A stretch of 16,996 nucleotides of DNA from Coemansia sp. RSA 1804. Taxonomy: Eukaryota; Kickxellomycota; Kickxellomycetes; Kickxellales; Kickxellaceae. Numbering within the stretch: the first letter of the stretch is position 1; each line of letters begins with the position of its first letter. The stretch covers positions 1 to 16,996 of the forward strand of contig JANBTH010000456.1 in the NCBI GenBank assembly GCA_027578815.1. Direction: 5' to 3'. The translations under genes and the position numbers were made by a program. Positions 8,601 through 14,045 of this stretch are shown here, piece by piece. The notes under the pieces were generated by a model. That model ran no database searches and was not told where the DNA came from. It saw only the letters and a list, made by a program, of their open reading frames with translations.

Positions 8601-11600
8601 TACAAGCTGACGAGCGGTAGCGAGAACGAACAGGATGCGCAGAAGCAGCGCGGCAACCATGTTGAGCTGCTGGTGTTCCCTGATCCGTTCTCTGGCACCA
8701 AACACTACGCAATCGACATTCCCGCCGGCGAGAACGCCGAGATTGTCGGGTTCCACGTATATAGCCGCTTCATTGTAGCTGCAGTTGCGTCGGGCGCCGA
8801 GCGTACGCTGCAGCTCTATGTGTCGGACGATGGGCGCACGGCGCATGCGGCGCGGTTCCCGCCAGGCACCAACATCCGCCCCGACGGCTTCACTCTTCTG
8901 CCGCCCGACGCCGATGCCGACGGCGCCATCCTGGTGGACATCGAGGGCGCGCCTAACACCGGCGACTCCGAGTGGGGAGGCATCGGCTGGGGCACTCTGT
9001 TTGCCAGCAACACGAATGGCTCGCACTTCCACCGCATACTGCGGCACACCAGTCGCAACCGCATGGGCGGCGTCGATGTCGAGCGCGTCGCCGGGCTTCG
9101 CGGTGTGCTTGTCGCGAACCGCGTAGTTAACGCTGCTGCGCTGGGCCGTGCCGGCGTGCGGAAGGAGGTGCAGACCGTTGCCAGCTGGGACGGCGGCCGG
9201 TCGTGGCAGCCGCTGCGTGCGCCAGAGACCGATAGCGCCGGCACGCCTGTCGATTGCGACGACTGCTCGCTTAATATGTTTAGCCAGGCGTCGCTGCTTG
9301 GCGCTGCGTATGGTGCCGAGGCTGCGCCTGGACTGTTGGCCGGAGTCGGCACGGTTGGTGCGCATCTCGGCCGGTACTCTGGATCGCGCACATATGCCTC
9401 GACCGACGGTGGAACCACGTGGAACGAGATACACGGTTCGCCGGCGCAGACTGCCGTCGGCGACCACGGTGCGCTACTGGTGCTGGTGGACGATGCTGCG
9501 CCTGCCGACTCGCTGCTGTATTCGACCGACGCCGGCGCAACGTGGCACACGCACCGCTTCGTTGACACTGAAGGTGTGCGCGTAGTTGTTGAGGAGCTGC
9601 TGGGCGGCGGGTCGGAGGGCGGCGGCCAGCGCTTTACTATTGTCGGACGCGAGGTTTCGGCGTCTGGCGCGGCGGACCGCACAGCGGTAGTTACAGTCGA
9701 CTTCTCAGCGCTGCACAAGCGCCAGTGCACACTGGATGAGCGCAACCACGCGCACAGCGACTTTGAGCTGTGGACGCCGCGGTGGGTTGCGGGATCAGAT
9801 CACGCCGGATCAGGATCAGCGGCACCGGTCTGTGCACTGGGCGAGGCCACGTCGTACTGGCGTCGGAAGCGCGGTGCCGCCTGCTTCGTTGGCAGCGAGT
9901 TCGAACCGCCGCCGACGCGTACGCGCACATGCGAGTGCGGACTGGCGGACTACGAGTGCGATGAGGATTTCTGGCTGGACGACTACGGTCGCTGCGAGCT
10001 GGACGGCGCCGACCCGCTTGCGCCTGCTGGGTGCAGCGACGGATCCACGTACATGGGTCGTTCCGGGTACCGTCGGATCGAGGCGTCGCGGTGTGCGCGT
10101 GGCTCGGAGCCAGATCTGGCGGCGCCCGTGCAGCGCGTATGTGGTCGCGCCGGTGGTGTTCACGCAACGACAACAGATCTCGATGCGCCGGTGGCCGATC
10201 TCGTGTACTTTGGCGACTCGCGCCATGCAGCGCTGCGTACCGAGAAAGGGTCGGTTCTGGTTAGTCTCAACGAGGGCGGCGGTGGTCGCTGGGATGCGCT
10301 GCCGTCTCCCGGCGGTAGTAATGCTGCGGCTGAGAAGTTTGCGGCGATTGTGCAGCAGCCTTACGCTGGCGACCGCGCGTACTTCCTGCCGACAACCGGG
10401 ACTGATGCGCTGTACACTGACGACGCAGGCCGCACTGCGCGCAAACTGCGGTTGCCGGGCGCACCCTCACACCAACACCACCCGGCGCTGCGGTTCCATC
10501 CCGAGTACCCGGACTGGCTGGTCTTCCACGCGCAGCCATCCGCCGATGCGTGTCCATCTGGCTCAGCCTGCCCTGCCGAAGCGTTTGTGTCGCGCGACCA
10601 CGGCGCGCACTGGAGCTCGCTTCTGCCATCGGTTGCCGCCGGAGGTTGCTCATTCGTGCGCACGGACCAGCTGAAGGCGGCTGCGCGCAATGCGGTGGTC
10701 TGTGCGCGGCACCCTGCATCACGTGGAAGCGAGGGTGACGTGGTGGTCAGTGTCGACTGGTTCCGCTCATCCACGGTGCTGGTCCGCAACGCGACAGACT
10801 TTGCGGTGGTCGGTGCGTTCCTGATGGTTTCCGAGACGGTTGAGAACGGACGCGCGCTGACGCTGCATGTGTCGGCGGACGGACGCAGTGCGGCGGAGAC
10901 GCGGTTCCCCGGCAACAAGCGCACCGTTGACGCTGCCTACACTGTGCTGGAGGCCGACGAGGGATTCGAGTACCGCGACTCGCGCGGCCGCAGCCAGCGG
11001 ATGCCTGGCGGCGGCGTGATGCTTCACGTTACCACTAATGCGCGGCCTGGGCGCGAGTGGGGATCGCTCTATTCCTCCAACTCCAACGGCACGTACTACC
11101 GCCAGTCGTTGGCGCATGTCAATCGCGACGAGACAGGGCTTGTTGACTACGAGCGGATCCGCGCGCTCGAGGGCGTGGCGATTGCCAATGTTGTGGCCAA
11201 CGCTGCTGCCGTCGAGTCGAATGGCGTCGTCAAGCAGCTTCGCTCGCTGGTCACAGTCGACGGCGGAGCGCGCTGGCACTCACTGCGCCCAACCGGTGGT
11301 CGGCAGCCGTGTGCTGTTACCGCACCGCGCTCGGGCGAGTGTGCGCTGCATCTGCACGGCTACACGGAGGTTTCGGATCCCGAGAACATCTACTCGGCGG
11401 CCGGTGCGCCTGGGCTGCTGATGGGCGTCGGAAGCGTTGGCGCGCATCTGCAGCGCATCGGCGCCTGCGATACGTATCTGTCTGACGATGGCGGCGTGTC
11501 GTGGCGCGCGGTGCGTACGGGGCCCAAATGGCACGAGTTCGGCGACCACGGCGCCCTTATTGTTGTTGCCGATCGCATCCACCCGGCCACCGAGGTCGAG

Positions 11601-12938
11601 TACTCGCTGGATCGCGGCCACTCGTGGACTGCGCTGCCGCTGCCCGATGCCTCTGCGCTGGGCGGCATCCGCATCGATGCGCTGACCACTGTGCCCGACA
11701 GCACCAGCCGCCGCTTCATTCTGTACGGCCGCGGAGGACGCAGCTCGTCTCGCGGCGTTGTTGTTGGGCTGGACTTTTCTGGTGCGCAGCCGCGTATGTG
11801 TGTGCTCGATGCCAATAAGGCCAAGACCGACGACGACTTTGAGCTGTTTGCGCCGGCGCCAATCGACTCGCATGCGGACGATGCCGGGTGTCTGCTTGGT
11901 CGGCGCGCGCAGTACTACCGGCGTCGCGGCGATCGCCAGTGCTATGTCGGCAACGAGTTTGCGCCAGTTCGTGTGCTGGCCGAGACATGCGAGTGCACGG
12001 TGCGCGACTACGAGTGCAACCACAACTTCGTGCCTGCCACAAGCGATAGCGATCCTTGGGGCCGCTGCGAGTTGGTGCCCGGTATGCGTGCCCCGCGCAC
12101 TGATTGCACCGATGCTGACCAGGACTACTTTGTCATCGAGAGCGCGTACCGGCGCATCCCGCAGTCTGTGTGTCGCGGCGGCGTTATTCTTGACCGCCCA
12201 AACGAGGTGTGGTGTCCCGGCCGCGCGCGCACCGTTGCCGTGCTGTGGGCGCTTCTTCTCCCGCTCGCATGTCTGGTGCTCGCCTTCTTTGCCTACCGCT
12301 GGTGGCGATCGCGGCACCCTTACTTCCGTCTGCACGATCTCGGCGCCGCCGTGCGTCCACCTGCCATTCTCCGCAACGCGACGCTCCTTCCTGCCGCCAA
12401 CGCCGGCCTGCTGAAACAGATCGAGCCAGTCTTCTTTGGCGCGGTCTCGACGGCTGGCGCCGTGGCGAGTGCTGCGCGCGAGGGGTTCCTGTGGGGTCTG
12501 GATCGTGCTGCTCCCTACCTGCCGCGCCAGGTGCAGCGCTGGTCCTACGAGCATCCGCCGCGCTGGGGCGCGCTTCTCCGTCACCGCGACGCCCACGGCA
12601 GCGGATCCTCGGCAGATGCCTCGGCTTCCGGCTCGGCTGCCACGCGTGTGCGCCGCGGCGAAGGCAGCCGCCGGTTCGTGTACCAGCCTCTGCGCGGCGA
12701 CGAGTCGCCTTCCGCATCCGGCAGAGCCAGCGTCGAGTCGTCTGCGCTGGTGGACGACTACGATGCCGTTGAGTCTGGTTTCAACCATTTCCTTGAGGAA
12801 GAGGATGTGGATGCCGGTGGTGCTTATCTCTCGTCTTCCGATCCTGGCATCGGCGCTGGAGAGAGCGATGCTCGTCCTGTTGACCGCCAGCTGCTGTTTG
12901 CCAACACTGAGCTATCCGACGATGAAAATGAACGGTAG
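5631..12938 (+). CDS. VPS10: Vps10/sortilin-family sorting receptor with three tandem Vps10 units
   Basis: A single exon of 2435 residues. A signal peptide (hydrophobic core 8-22, likely cleavage after CSA at 25) is followed by three Vps10 units at about 35-788, 815-1504 and 1507-2195, one membrane span (about 2201-2222) and a 213-residue tail. This is a type I receptor that should cycle between late Golgi and endosome, carrying soluble hydrolases to the vacuole. Asp-box motifs (S/T-x-D-x-G-x-x-W) recur in each unit, for example TRDEGATW, STDGGTTW and SDDGGVSW. Each unit also keeps the Vps10 signature SN(S/T)NG followed by VD(F/Y/V)ER, and ends with a ten-cysteine (10CC) module. The tail has YQPL (2351), FNHFLEEED (2384), DRQLL (2418, DxxLL type) and an acidic end. 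Yeast Vps10 is 1579 residues with two units; this protein has one more. The start is supported by the adjacent signal peptide and an A-rich context before the ATG. Codon use is very GC-rich. Confidence 0.93.
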   Translation: MSGPGTKVLCLAFALVLHWAGVCSAAKGGAPKITHTYFNEPLSKLLYFKNPTTLLGIDRINGKLHRSTDSAAHWSQVKEIPDGKVARLYAHPFEPKIAYALSGDTEHWITRDEGATWQGFTTPLPPTTSGERPLSFHADRTTWIMFIGERCVEERSGWWPLPRLVCADEAHYTRDGFAQAVTAYAKGDRTGAGVTPLLGVDSPVVQCVWARHTTEFEAMAEEAIFCTVPEPSANTSNISRRSSYALPGPALPKLHARSLLGRSAHPGDGFSTPHASRGAALDTRSLASDVGGILDSLFAQRKTQLVVSEDFFSTRRVVHFGTGNDGTGGDRAGGGVLGVSVVKNYVLAAISHAHSEEMDLFVSMDGVTWAESHLPLPPGAEEDAYTILESTEHAIFVDVVTSASGAVSSLFRSNSNGTYYTQSLEHTHRSDSGLVDFERVQGVQGVVMANQVTNWDKASGGIFHRNALELRTRISFNDGARWRFVVPPEKDAKGTRYGCSKDAQTTGECALHLHSLTSSRTRGRIFGEPSAPGVVLAAGNVGSKLLKWSESGVFLSRDAGLSWTAVDGAAHHVQVADSGAVLAMVRDDDSGVSEVQYSLDSGSSWQRTSLGRKTLRVSALFVDDEGLSPTVVAVGTTTGGEQALVAIDFSRVWSRQCSVDPNDPAANGDMEAFVVSAHEDNDCVMGHRSEHIRRKPTAQCAMRLSQVLVPHTQDCKCSEHDFECDYNYAPTAADAHRCELVGNEVIPKGQCTRAGARFQASSGFRLIPGNSCERDGGLQLDKPVDKPCPRVVPPGGSDHDHTGGGNGETEPLGAVTHHTLSLKGDVHVMAFPNTTSYLLMTSAQELYRSSDEGLGWERIDLARSTGNSRIGKPTYVAEHTYDNSRAFIYTDSDALAYTGDRGATWTTVRTLPGKANGLHIRPLVDFSPTHADWLLFAGGTQCPGCHTEFYASQDNGAKWNRFTTHATRCRFAQTRGFATALPDAAVVCTNYKLTSGSENEQDAQKQRGNHVELLVFPDPFSGTKHYAIDIPAGENAEIVGFHVYSRFIVAAVASGAERTLQLYVSDDGRTAHAARFPPGTNIRPDGFTLLPPDADADGAILVDIEGAPNTGDSEWGGIGWGTLFASNTNGSHFHRILRHTSRNRMGGVDVERVAGLRGVLVANRVVNAAALGRAGVRKEVQTVASWDGGRSWQPLRAPETDSAGTPVDCDDCSLNMFSQASLLGAAYGAEAAPGLLAGVGTVGAHLGRYSGSRTYASTDGGTTWNEIHGSPAQTAVGDHGALLVLVDDAAPADSLLYSTDAGATWHTHRFVDTEGVRVVVEELLGGGSEGGGQRFTIVGREVSASGAADRTAVVTVDFSALHKRQCTLDERNHAHSDFELWTPRWVAGSDHAGSGSAAPVCALGEATSYWRRKRGAACFVGSEFEPPPTRTRTCECGLADYECDEDFWLDDYGRCELDGADPLAPAGCSDGSTYMGRSGYRRIEASRCARGSEPDLAAPVQRVCGRAGGVHATTTDLDAPVADLVYFGDSRHAALRTEKGSVLVSLNEGGGGRWDALPSPGGSNAAAEKFAAIVQQPYAGDRAYFLPTTGTDALYTDDAGRTARKLRLPGAPSHQHHPALRFHPEYPDWLVFHAQPSADACPSGSACPAEAFVSRDHGAHWSSLLPSVAAGGCSFVRTDQLKAAARNAVVCARHPASRGSEGDVVVSVDWFRSSTVLVRNATDFAVVGAFLMVSETVENGRALTLHVSADGRSAAETRFPGNKRTVDAAYTVLEADEGFEYRDSRGRSQRMPGGGVMLHVTTNARPGREWGSLYSSNSNGTYYRQSLAHVNRDETGLVDYERIRALEGVAIANVVANAAAVESNGVVKQLRSLVTVDGGARWHSLRPTGGRQPCAVTAPRSGECALHLHGYTEVSDPENIYSAAGAPGLLMGVGSVGAHLQRIGACDTYLSDDGGVSWRAVRTGPKWHEFGDHGALIVVADRIHPATEVEYSLDRGHSWTALPLPDASALGGIRIDALTTVPDSTSRRFILYGRGGRSSSRGVVVGLDFSGAQPRMCVLDANKAKTDDDFELFAPAPIDSHADDAGCLLGRRAQYYRRRGDRQCYVGNEFAPVRVLAETCECTVRDYECNHNFVPATSDSDPWGRCELVPGMRAPRTDCTDADQDYFVIESAYRRIPQSVCRGGVILDRPNEVWCPGRARTVAVLWALLLPLACLVLAFFAYRWWRSRHPYFRLHDLGAAVRPPAILRNATLLPAANAGLLKQIEPVFFGAVSTAGAVASAAREGFLWGLDRAAPYLPRQVQRWSYEHPPRWGALLRHRDAHGSGSSADASASGSAATRVRRGEGSRRFVYQPLRGDESPSASGRASVESSALVDDYDAVESGFNHFLEEEDVDAGGAYLSSSDPGIGAGESDARPVDRQLLFANTELSDDENER
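5733..7994 (+). repeat. Vps10 unit 1 (propeller plus ten-cysteine module)
   Basis: Residues about 35-788. Asp boxes include TRDEGATW, SMDGVTW, NDGARW, SRDAGLSW and SLDSGSSW; the signature SNSNGTYY lies before GLVDFERV. The 10CC module runs from C657 to C788 with exactly ten cysteines. This unit is longer than the other two (about 754 against 690 residues), mainly because of a Ser/Pro/Arg-rich insert at about 228-300 and a Gly-rich turn after it. A 26-residue Gly/His-rich linker separates it from unit 2. Confidence 0.85.
8073..10142 (+). repeat. Vps10 unit 2 (propeller plus ten-cysteine module)
   Basis: Residues about 815-1504. Asp boxes include SSDEGLGW, TGDRGATW, SQDNGAKW, SWDGGRSW, STDGGTTW and STDAGATW. 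The signature reads SNTNGSHFHR and GGVDVERV, more divergent than in units 1 and 3. The 10CC module runs from C1366 to C1504 with ten cysteines. Its core carries CECGLADYEC, matching unit 3 (CECTVRDYEC) better than unit 1. Confidence 0.85.
10149..12215 (+). repeat. Vps10 unit 3 (propeller plus ten-cysteine module)
   Basis: Residues about 1507-2195, joined to unit 2 with almost no linker. Asp boxes include SRDHGAHW, TVDGGARW, SDDGGVSW and SLDRGHSW; the first box is distorted (SLNEGGGGRW). The signature SNSNGTYYRQ with GLVDYERI is close to that of unit 1. The 10CC module runs from C2057 to C2195, again with ten cysteines, and the membrane span follows six residues later. Confidence 0.85.
12231..12935 (+). 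other. membrane span and cytosolic sorting tail of the VPS10 receptor
   Basis: The hydrophobic segment TVAVLWALLLPLACLVLAFF begins at residue 2201 and is followed by the stop-transfer RWWRSRH. The tail has three candidate trafficking signals: Y2351-QPL (tyrosine-based YxxPhi type), an aromatic-acidic block FNHF-LEEED at 2384-2392, and D2418-RQLL, which matches the DxxLL type bound by GGA adaptors, with an acidic cluster ELSDDENE close to the end. Yeast Vps10 relies on aromatic tail motifs (YSSL, FYVF) for retrieval, so the general design agrees; the roles of these exact motifs are inferred. A Ser/Ala/Gly-rich low-complexity spacer lies at about 2322-2345. Confidence 0.7.
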
Positions 12939-13123
12939 ATAGATTAGGACGCGACCAAAGGAAGTGGGAGCGTGTTGTGTTTCTTTTGGGATTAATGTTT
13001 ATTTCCTAGATAAGATGGAACATTTTAAAACAATCAAAGCTAGTGTACTGTGGTCAGTCAATTCTTCTGTCTAGTCCAATATCTCACGAACATCTACATC
13101 TATATCCGACCCAGCGTTTTTCA
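12939..13123. other. convergent 3' region between VPS10 and the small secreted protein gene
   Basis: A 185-bp tail-to-tail spacer. A canonical polyadenylation hexamer AATAAA is present on the minus strand at 12998-13003, about 120 nt past the stop codon of the small secreted protein gene. No canonical plus-strand hexamer for VPS10 was seen; AT-rich sequence around 12988-13035 probably serves. The 3' UTRs of the two genes are likely to overlap. Confidence 0.45.
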
Positions 13124-13504
13124 CTAGACCACAACATTGGCGTTGGTAAAGGCGTTGACATGGTTGCAGCACTGGTTGGCGTTCTTGTTGTTGAGGTAGA
13201 CGGTGTTATCGTTGCAGTGTGCGGCATTGGTGTTGGCGTTTACCGCATTAGTGAAGCTGCTGGCAAAAGGAATGCCAAAGTCACCCCACCAGCCGTTGCC
13301 CCATCCACTGCATCCACCACATCCACCCCAGCCGCCGCATCCTCCGCAGCGCTTATAAATATGACCTGGAGCAACAGTGTCTGCAGCAGTGGCTGCTGGT
13401 GCTGGCTCAGCAGATGCCTCGGCAACTGGTGCTGCAAGCGAGTGATTCGAAAGAGCAAGAAGAGCGAGGAAAGCAGGAGCAATGGCTGAAACGGAGCAGA
13501 TCAT
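13124..13504 (-). CDS. small secreted Gly/Trp/Cys-rich protein with signal peptide and Kex2-type site
   Basis: 126 residues. The start chosen is the Met of MICSVSAIAPAF because a signal peptide begins exactly there (hydrophobic core 5-18, likely cleavage after SLA at 24); the frame stays open upstream to 13783, but that extension is charged and unlike a leader. Residues 25-50 are an Ala/Pro/Glu-rich propeptide-like stretch ending in YKR (51-52), a Kex2-type dibasic site. The predicted mature chain starts at Cys53 and has two CGGC motifs (53-56 and 62-65), four Trp and many Gly up to about 75. An Asn/Ala/Val-rich half with C97 and C112-C113 follows. It would be secreted or wall-associated. No family is recognised; cell-wall or surface peptide, metal-binding peptide and effector-like roles are all open. 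The reading frame is intact. Confidence 0.7.
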   Translation of the reverse strand: MICSVSAIAPAFLALLALSNHSLAAPVAEASAEPAPAATAADTVAPGHIYKRCGGCGGWGGCGGCSGWGNGWWGDFGIPFASSFTNAVNANTNAAHCNDNTVYLNNKNANQCCNHVNAFTNANVVV

Positions 13505-13705
13505 TTTGAGTTTATTTCTTAATAGGTTGTTATTGCTGTTGCATGTGCTGTGGTTGTTGGTAGTACTGAAACTGCCTTTGGAAACTATGTCATATGGCAT
13601 CTTTTGTAGTTCTAATTCAATGTTCATATAAGGATGTAATGTACACTTTCCAGTGTCAAACACCACATCTGATTTAAATACCACTCTGAATCTTACATCT
13701 TTACT

Positions 13706-13741
13706 GATATCACGGATATCACGGATATCATGGATATCAAT
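13706..13741. repeat. tandem 9-bp repeat of the GATATC palindrome
   Basis: Four head-to-tail 9-bp units: GATATCACG, GATATCACG, GATATCATG and GATATCAAT. Another AGATATCAG sits just beyond at about 13751-13759. Each unit holds a perfect 6-bp palindrome at a fixed 9-bp step. It lies about 200 bp upstream of the secreted-protein start and about 300 bp upstream of the ABC gene. It may be a simple slippage product or a binding-site cluster. Confidence 0.7.
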
Positions 13742-13993
13742 ATCAAACAGTCCAGATATCAGAAACGGAATACACACTTGCAATTAATACTAAATAATTA
13801 CAATTAAAATTTCGAGTCTGTTTCATTGAACTTTCAGATCTTTACAGAAAGTAAAACATTCCATTATCTTTTTCTTCTCTTTTTTAATAATCCCAATCAT
13901 CTATACAATCTCTCTCTTCTAGAGGTGAAATATGTTTTCCTCTCTCTCTCTTTCGTATTATCAAAACATTTCTCCTTTTTTAACTATTGAAAA

Positions 13994-14016
13994 TACTAAA
14001 TCTCATTTTATTGCAG
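13994..14016 (+). other. putative 3' splice site upstream of the ABC transporter ORF
   Basis: TACTAAA (13994-14000) resembles the fungal branch-site consensus and is followed, after a T-rich stretch, by TTGCAG ending at 14016. If used, the coding start at 14046 falls 30 nt into the downstream exon and the upstream in-frame ATG (13932) would be intronic. No strong donor is evident: GTGAAA at 13925 is weak, and GTATTA at 13955 joined to the 13932 start gives an immediate stop. The intron would thus be in the 5' UTR, or its exon lies further upstream. Confidence 0.4.
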
Positions 14017-14045
14017 GTCTTCTAGGCAATAACAGAACAAGTCAA

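Larger units (their letters stand above)
13505..14045. promoter_or_regulatory. divergent promoter region between the small secreted protein and ABC transporter genes
   Basis: An AT-rich region between two divergent genes. Near the secreted-protein start is AT-rich sequence with a TATA-like element on the minus strand (about 13624-13631). On the ABC side there are CT-rich runs (about 13864-13885, 13911-13921 and 13936-13953) in the direction of transcription, a common fungal promoter or 5' UTR feature. A short tandem repeat lies at 13706-13741 and a splice-acceptor-like signal at 13994-14016. Promoter function is inferred from position. Confidence 0.4.

Noticed and set aside
7914..9467. Long minus-strand reading frame (517 codons) antisense to VPS10
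   Set aside because: The translation is Arg/Ala/Val-rich without domains, and long antisense frames are expected opposite very GC-rich codons. The plus strand encodes clear Vps10 units here.
11280..12788. Minus-strand frame of 502 codons antisense to the Vps10 C-terminal part
   Set aside because: Same composition artefact; the plus strand encodes the third 10CC module, membrane span and tail, all of which are recognisable.
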